Assembly (NCBI RefSeq): GCF_000420725.1
Contig: NZ_ATVM01000015.1
Span: forward strand, 1 to 64,000
Reading direction: 5' to 3'
Source: Marinococcus halotolerans DSM 16375
GTDB lineage: Bacteria > Bacillota > Bacilli > Bacillales > Marinococcaceae
Length of the DNA: 64,000 nt
Shown: one piece after another, positions 1 through 7,391 of the stretch
How positions within the stretch are numbered: the first letter of the stretch is position 1
Layout of the letters: every line of letters starts with the position of its first letter
Translations under genes and position numbers: made by a program
Notes under the pieces: generated by a model
Told to the model about the DNA's origin: nothing
What the model saw: only the letters and a program-made list of their open reading frames with translations
The model's database searches: none

Positions 1-166
1 TGGACGGGATAAGTGCTGAAAGCATCTAAGCATGAAGCCCCCCTTAAGATGACCTTTCCCCTCTACGGAGATAAGACCCCTTGGAGATGACGAGGTAGAT
101 AGGTCCGGCGTGGACGCATGGCGACATGTGCAGCGGACGGATACTAATCGGTCGAAGTCTTATCCA
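1..166 (+). rRNA. 23S rRNA, 3' end (partial)
   Basis: The first ~166 bases match the conserved 3' end of bacterial 23S rRNA, including the segment before the final helix (GGATACTAATCGGTCGA near 138-154). The 5' part lies outside the window. The end point is set by similarity to Bacillus 23S ends and is approximate. The open reading frames that cross it are chance readings of RNA. Confidence 0.93.
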
Positions 167-231
167 CGCACAGCACGATACGCGGCGGTGGCTGCGGTCT
201 CGGTATTTGGTTGTCAGGGCCCGACGGGCCG

Positions 232-350
<119 letters not shown>

Positions 351-352
351 CT

Positions 353-390
353 AAAGCCTTTTTCTCTTACTGGAGAGAAAGGCTTTTATT
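353..390 (+). terminator. rRNA operon terminator
   Basis: A long hairpin (AAAGCCTTTTTCTC pairing with GAGAGAAAGGCTTT) followed by T-rich sequence lies directly after 5S rRNA. Confidence 0.8.
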
Positions 391-415
391 ATATGAAATG
401 ATTTAATAATTGTGG

Positions 416-444
416 TTGACTATGGCTTTAACGCCCTTTACAAT
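416..444 (+). promoter_or_regulatory. Sigma-A promoter for tRNA-Thr
   Basis: TTGACT (416-421) and TACAAT (439-444) are separated by exactly 17 bases, about 60 bases upstream of the tRNA. This suggests the tRNA is transcribed separately from the rRNA operon. Confidence 0.7.
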
Positions 445-505
445 AGTACTTGTGTCCGAACAGGGCATTTGTAAGTTTACATAGCTGAGACATTTTATTT
501 TATCT

Positions 506-581
506 GCTTCCTTAGCTCAGCAGGTAGAGCGCATCCATGGTAAGGATGAGGTCACCGGTTCGAATCCGGTAGGAAGCTCCA
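506..581 (+). tRNA. tRNA-Thr (GGT)
   Basis: Full cloverleaf with acceptor stem GCTTCCT/AGGAAGC, a T-loop GGTTCGAATCC and an encoded CCA end. The seven-base anticodon loop ATGGTAA between CATCC and GGATG gives anticodon GGT, which reads ACC (Thr). Confidence 0.96.
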
Positions 582-597
582 TTAGTTAAATGACAAC

Positions 598-627
598 GCC
601 AGTCCGAAACGTCGGACTGGCTTTTTT
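598..627 (+). terminator. Terminator after tRNA-Thr
   Basis: GCCAGTCCG pairs with CGGACTGGC and is followed by seven T. Confidence 0.9.
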
Positions 628-710
628 TATCCAGGCCGCTTTCCACAGAACGCGAGCTGGAAAAACATACTCTTTATTTTAAAAAGTGGCGGAATAGGGT
701 AAACTATACT

Positions 711-728
711 CGTTCTGATAAAAGAACG
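711..728. promoter_or_regulatory. Inverted repeat next to a -10-like TATACT
   Basis: CGTTCT-GATAAA-AGAACG directly follows TATACT (705-710) and lies 32 bases before the start of the poly-gamma-glutamate hydrolase gene. The position, at the presumed start of transcription, suits a repressor site or a 5' mRNA hairpin. No convincing -35 element is seen. Confidence 0.35.
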
Positions 729-760
729 GTTACTGTTAAAGAAGCGGTGGTGAAGTTTAA

Positions 761-1420
761 ATGAGGAAAAAGAAGTACGCTGATTATGCTGAATTAAATG
801 CTGCAGAATTAGAAGGCCGTGATTATGAAATACGTGTACTTCAGGGCAGCCATACAGCCCTGGCGGCTCTGGCTCCGCACGGAGGTGCTATTGAAGCAGG
901 AACAAGTGAACTGGTCGAAGAGCTTCACTACAGCTGTCACTTTTCCACCTATGATTTTCGCGCCAAAAAACGTACTGGTAACAGAAGCCTGCATATCAGG
1001 TCTACATGCTTTGATGAACCAAGAGCCCTCTCTCTGGCTGCTGAAGCTTTATTTACAGTTACTCTCCATGGATACCGGGAGGATGAAGAAAAAACCTATA
1101 TAGGTGGACTGGATACGTCCACGGCAGACCTTATAGGTACAGAGCTGGCTGCTGCTGGTTTTAATGTGGATTTTGAACCTCCATCTGCCATAGAAGGAAA
1201 GTACCAGGGGAATATATGTAACAAAAATAAAAGAAAGCGGGGCGTACAGCTTGAGATCAGTTCAGCCCAGCGCCGTGCTTTTTTTGCTAATGAAGACCTG
1301 CGCAGTGCGAATAGAGGTAACCGTCTTTCTTCTTTTTATACGTATGCCAGAGCGGTTGGGAAAGCTATGATGCGGGCGGAAACCGCCATTCGTGTTAAAG
1401 AAATGCAGATGTCTGAATAA
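761..1420 (+). CDS. Poly-gamma-glutamate hydrolase family protein (PghP/YmaC type)
   Basis: Predicted zinc-dependent enzyme that cuts gamma-linked polyglutamate into short oligomers. The 219-residue protein shows the family blocks: PHGGAIEAGTSE (39-50), SLHIRSTCFDEP (76-87), TVTLHGY (99-105) and IGGLD (114-118). His40, Glu45 and His103 fall at the positions of the zinc ligands known for phage PghP. There is no signal peptide, so the product is cytoplasmic or released by lysis. In phages such enzymes remove host capsule; chromosomal copies also exist in Bacillus. No phage genes adjoin it here. ATG follows the weak ribosome-binding site GGTGGTGAAG. Confidence 0.85.
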   Translation: MRKKKYADYAELNAAELEGRDYEIRVLQGSHTALAALAPHGGAIEAGTSELVEELHYSCHFSTYDFRAKKRTGNRSLHIRSTCFDEPRALSLAAEALFTVTLHGYREDEEKTYIGGLDTSTADLIGTELAAAGFNVDFEPPSAIEGKYQGNICNKNKRKRGVQLEISSAQRRAFFANEDLRSANRGNRLSSFYTYARAVGKAMMRAETAIRVKEMQMSE

Positions 1421-1422
1421 AT

Positions 1423-1454
1423 AATAACCAGGCTTTTTTAAAAGCCTGGTTATT
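1423..1454. terminator. Bidirectional terminator
   Basis: AATAACCAGGCTTTT and its complement form a near-perfect hairpin with A and T tracts on both sides. It serves two convergent genes and overlaps the stop codon of the minus-strand one. Confidence 0.85.
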
Positions 1455-1752
1455 ACATAAAGAGCTGATAAAAAGCAATACCTGCATTTACAGCAAAAAG
1501 AAGACCGATAAGAAAGCCCCCGAGTAAAGATATGGTGTTAACCCGTATCCGCGGGTCACGAATAGTAAGAGTTGCGGCAAAGGCTAAGGTGAAAAGCGCT
1601 GAAAGATAAAACCCGAGTCGGAGTACTTCGTGGGCTCTGTCGCCCAGCTCCCAGGTCAATGCCTGATAGATCATTCCCATTCCGAATACAAGCATAACTG
1701 TAAAGAAAACTACGCCAGTGCGTCGCAGAACAGTCAGTGAAAGCACCTCCAT
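1453..1752 (-). CDS. Small integral membrane protein, unknown function
   Basis: I do not recognise this protein. It has up to 99 residues with three hydrophobic segments: about 12-32 (VVFFTVMLVFGMGMIYQA), 46-64 (LGFYLSALFTLAFAATLTI) and 75-96. The start is uncertain. The only good ribosome-binding site, GGAGGTG at 1744-1750, lies inside the reading frame when ATG at 1752 is used. Its natural partner would be the in-frame CTG at 1737, eight bases after GGAGG, which would give a protein starting at residue 6 (TVLRRTGVV after the initiator). The outer ATG is given as the boundary. It ends in a terminator shared with the convergent upstream gene. Confidence 0.6.
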   Translation of the reverse strand: MEVLSLTVLRRTGVVFFTVMLVFGMGMIYQALTWELGDRAHEVLRLGFYLSALFTLAFAATLTIRDPRIRVNTISLLGGFLIGLLFAVNAGIAFYQLFM

Positions 1753-1903
1753 ATTTATTAATTATATGTATTTAAGCGGGTTTTAAAGCAAACCAGGAGT
1801 CTCTGCGAGATTCCAAGTTGATATCGACTCTTTCCTGCCCCTTGTAATTATAACGCAGGGGGCTCTCCTTTATAATAAAATTGGAAAAAAAGAGGAGCTT
1901 TTA

Positions 1904-2446
1904 ATGTTTACATACCGTATCCGTGAAGATCTTTATTTAAAGCTGCTGGAGCCATCAGATGCCCGGGCCGTTTTTTCGTTGACAGACAACTCGCGTGATT
2001 ATTTAAGACAGTGGCTGCCATGGGTGGACCATACGAATGAAGAAGCGGACACAAGAGCGTTCATCCGGAGTGTGCGCCAGGGATGGGCGGATCAAAACCT
2101 TTTTTCTGCCGGTATCGTTTTTCAAGGAAGCATTGCCGGCGTAGCCGGCTTTAACCGTCTGGAACATCAAAACAACCTTGGGGAAATTGGTTACTGGCTT
2201 GGAGAGGAGTATCAGGGAAAAGGCATTATGACTGAAGCTACAGAAGCGTTTATTTCCTATGGCTTTGACCAGCTTGGCTTAAATAAAATCATTATTAAAG
2301 TGGCCACAGCTAACGAAAAAAGCCGTGCTGTACCGGAGAGGCTGGGATTTAAGCAGGAAGGCATACTGCGGCAGGAGCACTGGCTGCACGACCAATACGT
2401 GGATATTGCAGTATATAGTCTGCTGAATGCAGAGTGGAAAAATTAA
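1904..2446 (+). CDS. GNAT acetyltransferase, RimL/RimJ type
   Basis: Predicted acetyl-CoA-dependent N-acetyltransferase of the family that modifies ribosomal-protein N-termini or small molecules. In its 180 residues, IREDLYLKLLEPSDA near the start, the strand and turn GEIGYWLGEEYQGKGIMTEA (about 92-111, the acetyl-CoA binding loop) and the ERLGFKQEGILR block near 145 are typical of RimL, here closest in style to Bacillus YdaF. In most relatives the segment before the last block reads S..V.EKLGF; here it is SRAVPERLGF. AGAGGAG lies eight bases before ATG. It is a single gene. The substrate cannot be deduced. Confidence 0.85.
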   Translation: MFTYRIREDLYLKLLEPSDARAVFSLTDNSRDYLRQWLPWVDHTNEEADTRAFIRSVRQGWADQNLFSAGIVFQGSIAGVAGFNRLEHQNNLGEIGYWLGEEYQGKGIMTEATEAFISYGFDQLGLNKIIIKVATANEKSRAVPERLGFKQEGILRQEHWLHDQYVDIAVYSLLNAEWKN

Positions 2447-2523
2447 ATGGTCGCAACTGCGCAGCGAAGTATATTATAATAGTGCAATGTGTACAAATCC
2501 ATAATTAGATTGAGGGGTTATTT

Positions 2524-3180
2524 TTGGTGATTGTAGTAAGCGGAATGATTGGAATTGGCAAAACGAGTGTCGCGCAGATACTTGGGGACGGCTTGGATTC
2601 GAAAGTGTACTATGAGCATGTATCAGAAAACCCGATTCTTCCTTTATTTTACAAGGCAGATCAAAAAGAAATTAATGAAAAAAGGTACCCTTTTTTGCTT
2701 CAGCTCTATTTTCTCCGGACGAGGTTTCAATCGATCAAACAGGCTTACAAGGATGACGATGCTATTTTAGATCGGAGTATCTATGAAGACTGGTATTTCA
2801 CAAAAATTAATCGTGATCTTGGAAATATTAACGATATGGAGTTTTCCATTTATGAAGGCCTGCTTGAAGAAATGATGAAAGAAATTGAAGGCCTTCCTTA
2901 TAAAAAAGCACCGGATCTTAACGTTTATCTGCGTGGCTCCTTTGAAACAGTAATGGACCGGATTTTCGAACGCGGGCGGGATTTCGAACAGGATGAGGAG
3001 TTGGTGGAATACTACCGGAAGCTATGGGAAGGCTACGATGACTGGTTGGAAAATTACTATAGCGCAAGTGATACACTAATTGTAGATATGGACAAGACCG
3101 ATGTCGTTCATAATCCGCAGGATGCTGAAGAGTTGGTGGAACAGGTGAAGGGTCTCCTCCACGCGAAAAATAAAATATAG
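2524..3180 (+). CDS. Deoxynucleoside kinase
   Basis: Salvage enzyme that phosphorylates deoxynucleosides with ATP in the cytoplasm. The N-terminal P-loop GMIGIGKTS (7-15), the DRSIYED motif (near residue 82; the Asp-Arg-Ser contacts substrate) and an ERGRDFE lid segment (about 149-155) identify the dNK family (Dck/Dgk of Bacillus, 207-217 residues). Which deoxynucleoside is preferred cannot be read from sequence, and only one kinase is present here rather than the dgk-dck pair of Bacillus subtilis. Start: GAGGGG at 2512-2517 precedes a TTG (2524) and a GTG (2527); both fit, and the difference is one residue. Confidence 0.87.
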   Translation: MVIVVSGMIGIGKTSVAQILGDGLDSKVYYEHVSENPILPLFYKADQKEINEKRYPFLLQLYFLRTRFQSIKQAYKDDDAILDRSIYEDWYFTKINRDLGNINDMEFSIYEGLLEEMMKEIEGLPYKKAPDLNVYLRGSFETVMDRIFERGRDFEQDEELVEYYRKLWEGYDDWLENYYSASDTLIVDMDKTDVVHNPQDAEELVEQVKGLLHAKNKI

Positions 3181-3190
3181 ATAGAATAAA

Positions 3191-3224
3191 GCTCCCGGGA
3201 ATAAAGTCTCCGGGAGCTATTTCT
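3191..3224 (+). terminator. Terminator after deoxynucleoside kinase
   Basis: GCTCCCGG and CCGGGAGC pair around a short loop, followed by a T-rich tract. It lies 10 bases after the stop codon. Confidence 0.75.
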
Positions 3225-3522
3225 TATATAACTAGAAAATTATGAAGGGAAAGTATGGAAGAGGATAAATATTGAATATTATTGCATGACAAACATTGCA
3301 GGTATATTTCAAAAAATTGTAATAGTTTACAGTCTTCTAACAACATTGTGTAAGACCTTGTAGCGCTGAGAGCCGCTACGTATACTAAGCCGTAAGCAAA
3401 CATATCAAATAAAAAATCAGGAGGTGACAGCGTTAATTTATTAACAGGCAGAGTTTATACATATAGGAAACAAAGACGTACCCCAAAGGCAACACTGTTA
3501 ATAAACATAGCGTGTACTATTT
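3225..3522 (+). promoter_or_regulatory. Long A+T-rich leader region before the M23 gene
   Basis: This 298-base stretch holds no gene I can support. It contains several small inverted repeats: AATATTGAATATT, GTAGCG..CGCTAC at about 3359-3380, and GTTAATTTATTAAC at about 3433-3446. A strong ribosome-binding site, AGGAGGTGA, sits at 3419-3427, about 100 bases ahead of the next start codon, with no ATG, GTG or TTG at a suitable distance. No canonical promoter pair is obvious. Confidence 0.4.
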
Positions 3523-4275
3523 ATGAAAAAATTTGTAATGAGTTCGGCGGTAGCGGCAGCAATTTTATTCGCTCCCTCAGTAGCGGACGCTTCCATTGGG
3601 GATCAGAACCTTAAATCAGGAATGAAAGATTCAGATGTTTCGGAGCTGCAGCAGTGGTTGAATGATAAAGGCTACGAAGCAGGGCCTGTAGACGGTATTT
3701 TTGGACCGCTGACAAAGCAGGGTGTTGAAGCGTTTCAGGCAGCGCAAAGCATTTCCGTCGATGGCATTGCCGGACCACAAACATTTGGAGAGATGAATTT
3801 AGGTGATTCGGACGCTTCAGAAGGCAGCTCTGACTCGTCAGAGGATACAGCGGTAGCCGCGGAGTCTACATATAGCAGCTCCGGATTTGCGCTCCCGGCT
3901 TCCGGTCCCGTAACGTCTGAATACGGCCAGCGCGGAAGCGGCTCCCATAATGGAATCGATATTGGGTACGGCGGCAGTTCAAGCATTTCTGCTTCTGCTT
4001 CGGGAACAGTAACATATGCCGGCACTATGAATGGCTACGGCAATACAATTATTTTAGAGCATACTGTTAACGGGCAAACGTACAATACGCTGTACGCTCA
4101 TCTAAGGTCCATTAACGTATCAAACGGGGAAGCAGTATCTCAGGGGGAAACGATCGGTATCATGGGTAATACCGGACGGAGTTCAGGCAGACACCTGCAT
4201 TTTGAAGTGCATGAAGGCGCCTGGAACGGTGCAAAATCAAACGCCGTTAACCCGCGTTCCTACGTTTCTTTTTAA
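3523..4275 (+). CDS. Secreted M23 endopeptidase with peptidoglycan-binding domain
   Basis: Zinc metallo-endopeptidase (LytM/lysostaphin type) that cuts peptide bridges in the cell wall. The 250 residues contain a signal peptide (1-23, ending VADA), a PG_binding_1 repeat (about 28-92, with LQQWLNDKGYEAGPVDGIFG), an acidic Ser-rich linker (95-118) and the M23 domain (121-250). The zinc and catalytic residues are in place: His142 and Asp146 (HNGID), His193 (YAHL), His224 and His226 (HLHFE). ATG at 3523 has no ribosome-binding site in the 20 bases before it and no earlier in-frame start exists after the stop at 3508; see the leader entry. It is a single gene with its own terminator. Confidence 0.92.
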   Translation: MKKFVMSSAVAAAILFAPSVADASIGDQNLKSGMKDSDVSELQQWLNDKGYEAGPVDGIFGPLTKQGVEAFQAAQSISVDGIAGPQTFGEMNLGDSDASEGSSDSSEDTAVAAESTYSSSGFALPASGPVTSEYGQRGSGSHNGIDIGYGGSSSISASASGTVTYAGTMNGYGNTIILEHTVNGQTYNTLYAHLRSINVSNGEAVSQGETIGIMGNTGRSSGRHLHFEVHEGAWNGAKSNAVNPRSYVSF

Positions 4276-4285
4276 TTAACTTAAA

Positions 4286-4323
4286 AAACAGCGCAGCCTC
4301 TGCATAAGAAGCTGCGCTGTTTT
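4286..4323 (+). terminator. Terminator of M23 gene
   Basis: AAACAGCGCAGC pairs with GCTGCGCTGTTT and is followed by T. Confidence 0.85.
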
Positions 4324-4331
4324 GTTGATAT

Positions 4332-4361
4332 AAAAAGCCCCGGCTTAGCAGCCGGGACTTT
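4332..4361 (-). terminator. Terminator of SurA-type lipoprotein gene
   Basis: On the minus strand AAAGTCCCGGC pairs with GCCGGGGCTTT and ends in a T run, just after the stop at 4369. Confidence 0.8.
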
Positions 4362-4368
4362 AAATCCG

Positions 4369-5286
4369 TTATTCTTCAGAATTGCTGTTTTCTTCTGACT
4401 CAGAAGCTACATTGTTTTCGATCTCTGCGTCTTCACGCAGCTGATCAGTGTATTCCTGCTGCTGCTGCTGCTGTTTCTGTGATTTAAGCTGCTGTTCGAT
4501 CTGCGGGCGCAGGTCTTCAAGAGAACCGGCATCTTCGCCCTGGCCTTGAGTCATTTGATTGTACATCTCTTCTACTTCTTTATCAGTAACTTCAACATCT
4601 TCAAGTTCTTCATCCAGGAGCGCCTGTATCTGCAGGGAGGTTCGTGCTTCCTCGCGCAGTTCTTCTTCTGTGTACCCCTGTTCTTCAAGAGCCTGCTGGT
4701 ATTCTTCATCAGATTCAAACTGCTCTTTAAGAGAGCTTACCTGCTCATCTACATCTTCTTCCTTTACCTCATAATCTCCTGCTTTAGCTTCCTGTACTAA
4801 AAGCTCCTGGTTAATGAGGGATTCAGCTGTCTGTTCCTTTAAGTTTGATTGGAGTTCTTCGTTACTTTGGTCACCGGAAGCGGCAGCTTGAGGAGCATAT
4901 TGCTCATAGTTAGTAGTGAATATTGGTTCAAATTCCTCTTTGGTAATTTCTTCTCCATTCACGGTAGCGACAACATCAGGCACATCGCTTAAGTCCGGTT
5001 CAGGCAAATCCTGAGACTGCTGTTCACCGGAATCATTATTATTGCCGGAGCTTTGGTTATTACCAGAGTCCTCGTTATTACCCGAAGCTTGCTGATCAGA
5101 GGATCCTTCATTTGATTCTTCCTGCTGGTTGTTTTCATTGTTGTTATTGGAGTTTTCCTCTGACTGCTGCTCTTCGTTGCCATTATTATTGTCAGAGGAA
5201 TTCTCCCCGCCATCGCCATTGCTGCAGGCGCCAATAATTGCCACCGAAAGGGCGAGGCCTGTGCTCAGAATCCATTTTTTGCTCAC
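4369..5286 (-). CDS. SurA N-terminal domain lipoprotein (PrsA-like chaperone without PPIase domain)
   Basis: Membrane-anchored extracytoplasmic protein, probably a chaperone for exported proteins. The 305 residues begin with a lipoprotein signal (lipobox IIGAC, Cys21), then a low-complexity Asn/Ser/Glu/Gln spacer (about 22-105), then a SurA_N_3-type region starting VVATVNGEEITKEEFEP, which continues as charged helices to the C-terminus. The parvulin rotamase domain that PrsA carries after this region is absent. Start: GTG at 5286 follows AGGAG with 8-base spacing; an upstream in-frame ATG (5331) has no such site and would spoil the signal peptide. It has its own terminator. Confidence 0.82.
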   Translation of the reverse strand: MSKKWILSTGLALSVAIIGACSNGDGGENSSDNNNGNEEQQSEENSNNNNENNQQEESNEGSSDQQASGNNEDSGNNQSSGNNNDSGEQQSQDLPEPDLSDVPDVVATVNGEEITKEEFEPIFTTNYEQYAPQAAASGDQSNEELQSNLKEQTAESLINQELLVQEAKAGDYEVKEEDVDEQVSSLKEQFESDEEYQQALEEQGYTEEELREEARTSLQIQALLDEELEDVEVTDKEVEEMYNQMTQGQGEDAGSLEDLRPQIEQQLKSQKQQQQQQEYTDQLREDAEIENNVASESEENSNSEE

Positions 5287-5497
5287 TCTGATTTCTCCTC
5301 TCCATTGTATGCTCTCCGGGCATTGTAACACACGCCGTTACTCCTGTATGCTTTAATAGTCTATAAAAATGTATAATTATTATGAAAACTTGTAAAAGAA
5401 GAAAAAAGTATTGAAAGTTACGGGAGAATGTAGGGAAATCTCAAAATTTCCCGGGAAATGCCCATAATATTTCGGAAAGAAAAGGTGGGAGCTTAGT

Positions 5498-6409
5498 ATG
5501 GCTGCTTATATTATGCTTATTATGGTAGTGTTTTTTTATTCCGGAAATATTTTAGTAGGAAAGGCCATCAACGAGCTGCCTCCCTTTACGATAGCTTTTT
5601 TCAGGCTGTTAATTGCCTTTTTATGCATCATACCTTTGGGATGGAAAAGCGCCTGGAAGGCACGAAACGTATTTTGGAAGCACAGGCTGCCGCTTATTGT
5701 TTTAACAGTTACAGGGGTTACGTTTTTTAACACCTTCATTTATGGAGCGCTCCAATTTACTTCCTCCACCAATGTTTCTGTACTGGAAACAGTAATTCCA
5801 GCGGTAACCGTTTTATTGAGTACATACATTTTAAAAGAAAGACTGCGCTTTATTCAATGGATTGGTGTCGTGCTGTCAATTGTAGGGGCACTGTGGGTCG
5901 TAATGAATGGGAGATTGTTTGCTATAGCGGAAATGCACTGGAATGCCGGTGACGGTATTATGATAGGGGCGATAGCCTGCTGGTCCATTTATTCCATCGC
6001 TGTAAAACGTTATATGCATCTATTTCCCCCGTACGGTGTACTGCTCGTAATGACAGGGGCATCAATTATAATTTTAGTTCCTTTTATTACGGCGGAGTGG
6101 CTCTTTCTCGGAGTGCCTTCCTTCTCCTTAAGCGAGCAGCTGCCAAGCCTTGCTTATCTGGGGCTCTTTCCAGGGTTCATCGCTCTATTGTTTTATAACC
6201 GGGCGGTCGACCAGCTTGGAGCCTCCAAAGCTTCGGTTTTCCTGAATTTTCTGCCGGTAGTTACGATGGCGGGAGCTGTGCTCTGGCTCGGGGAAACGTT
6301 AACGCCAGCCAAGGTAATCGGGGCGCTGATTGTGATAGCTGGTGTGCTGCTTACCACTCAGGGGAGGCCAAAACGGTTTCCTGAAGGGCAAACGAAAAGA
6401 AGACCGTAA
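5498..6409 (+). CDS. DMT superfamily transporter (EamA type)
   Basis: Inner-membrane exporter or importer of unknown metabolite. The 303 residues hold ten hydrophobic helices arranged as two EamA repeats. The first runs from the N-terminus (NILVGKAINELPPFTIAFFRLLIAF is typical of helices 1-2), through SSTNVSVLETVIPAVTVLLS (helix 4) to helix 5 with the VIGALWVV pattern. The second repeat has SKASVFLNFLPVVTMAGAVLWLGE. The C-terminal tail is basic. AAAGGTGGGAG precedes ATG. It is a single gene; the substrate cannot be inferred. Confidence 0.88.
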   Translation: MAAYIMLIMVVFFYSGNILVGKAINELPPFTIAFFRLLIAFLCIIPLGWKSAWKARNVFWKHRLPLIVLTVTGVTFFNTFIYGALQFTSSTNVSVLETVIPAVTVLLSTYILKERLRFIQWIGVVLSIVGALWVVMNGRLFAIAEMHWNAGDGIMIGAIACWSIYSIAVKRYMHLFPPYGVLLVMTGASIIILVPFITAEWLFLGVPSFSLSEQLPSLAYLGLFPGFIALLFYNRAVDQLGASKASVFLNFLPVVTMAGAVLWLGETLTPAKVIGALIVIAGVLLTTQGRPKRFPEGQTKRRP

Positions 6410-6442
6410 AAAGCTGCTTCTCCCGAATAGGGAGAGGCAGCT
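6407..6442 (-). terminator. Terminator of PAT-type acetyltransferase gene
   Basis: On the minus strand AGCTGCCTCTCCC pairs with GGGAGAAGCAGCT, followed by TTTTT. It lies between convergent genes. Confidence 0.7.
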
Positions 6443-6443
6443 G

Positions 6444-6959
6444 TCATTGTTCCACGGGTGTCTCCGGGCCGGAGAGGGCGCGCTGGTAAAAGACAAGATC
6501 AAGCCATTGTTCAAACTTGTACCCGGCCTTTTTCACCGTGCCAACATACTCAAAATCCTCTGTTTCATGCAGGTAAATGCTACCCGGGTTGGAAGAATCT
6601 ATGCCGGCGATCATAGTGGCGAAGCCCTCCCGTTCCGCATGATCGATTACTGTGCGGAGAAGGGCACGGCCAACCCCGGCGCCACGGGCGCCAGGATGAA
6701 CATATACTGAATGCTCAATGGAGTATTTGAAAGCTGCCCAGGGGCGGAATGGACCGTAAGCAGCATATCCTTGAACCTTTCCATTTTGTTCATAAACAAA
6801 CACAGGAAGACCGTTTTGTTTTTTTGTCCGCAGCCATTCCAGCCGGTTTTCTTCTGAATAAGGATGGTAATCGTAGACAGCGGTGGTGTTTACGATTGCG
6901 TCATTATATATCTCGGTAATCGCGTGAATATCGGCTTCTTCAGCCTGACGGATGCTCAT
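6444..6959 (-). CDS. GNAT acetyltransferase, phosphinothricin acetyltransferase-like
   Basis: Acetyl-CoA-dependent N-acetyltransferase related to PAT/Bar and Bacillus YwnH-type enzymes (methionine sulfoximine or amino-acid analogue detoxification in characterised members). The 171 residues contain MSIRQAEEADIHAITEIYN, the acetyl-CoA motif VYVHPGARGAGVGRALL (about 89-105), and a family-like GIDSSNPGSIYLHETEDFEYVGT segment. The usual LHEKLGFE is LHETEDFE here, a mild departure. A C-terminal ~20-residue tail extends past the conserved domain. GAAAGGGGAATTTCC precedes ATG. The substrate is uncertain. Confidence 0.83.
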   Translation of the reverse strand: MSIRQAEEADIHAITEIYNDAIVNTTAVYDYHPYSEENRLEWLRTKKQNGLPVFVYEQNGKVQGYAAYGPFRPWAAFKYSIEHSVYVHPGARGAGVGRALLRTVIDHAEREGFATMIAGIDSSNPGSIYLHETEDFEYVGTVKKAGYKFEQWLDLVFYQRALSGPETPVEQ

Positions 6960-7103
6960 GGAAATTCCCCTTTCTCCGCTTAAAAATAATACATTTCCTC
7001 TCTTTTCGCAATCATTATGTATAAAGAAAGGAAGAGCAGGGAATATATTTAAAAGGCCATAAAGAGAATAGCCGAAGAAATTAAATAGGAGGGAGAGCAG
7101 GAC

Positions 7104-7337
7104 ATGACACTAAAAGTAGTTTTTGATTCCGGGATTGCCGGCAGTGACCGTATTCAGGTGAATGATGAAATTACGCTGACGTACACGTGCGAGCATTACG
7201 AGCCAATAGACGGCTCTCCTTATTTTAAAGTGGATTTTGAAACGAAGGATCCTTTTGAACCGGGGGAGGGAACTGTCTATTTTGATGGTACGAATTCCAG
7301 GGTGGATAAGTACGGTCATGTGTTTTATCTGTTATAA
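7104..7337 (+). CDS. Small acidic protein, unknown function
   Basis: I do not recognise this 77-residue protein. It is soluble and acidic, begins MTLKVVFDSGI, alternates short beta-prone stretches (EITLTYTC, SPYFKVDFETK, GTVYFDG) and has no signal peptide or membrane segment. GGAGGGAGAGCAGGAC before ATG is a strong ribosome-binding site, which supports a real gene. A DMT transporter follows 54 bases later with a possible weak hairpin in between, so the two may be co-transcribed. Confidence 0.65.
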   Translation: MTLKVVFDSGIAGSDRIQVNDEITLTYTCEHYEPIDGSPYFKVDFETKDPFEPGEGTVYFDGTNSRVDKYGHVFYLL

Positions 7338-7340
7338 AAG

Positions 7341-7362
7341 AAGCTGCCCTTGCGGCTTCTTA
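7341..7362 (+). terminator. Possible weak terminator
   Basis: AAGAAGC and GCTTCTT pair around a 10-base loop just after the stop of the small acidic protein; there is no T run, so read-through into the next gene is likely. Confidence 0.35.
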
Positions 7363-7391
7363 GTACATAAGAACAAGTAGGAGTGCGGGCC

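Noticed and set aside
3231-3522. c-di-AMP (ydaO) riboswitch before a wall hydrolase gene
   Set aside because: Expected from gene type, but the conserved blocks of that class are absent.
4546-5356. Plus-strand frames opposite the SurA-type lipoprotein gene
   Set aside because: They are the reverse reading of the low-complexity spacer and lack start signals.
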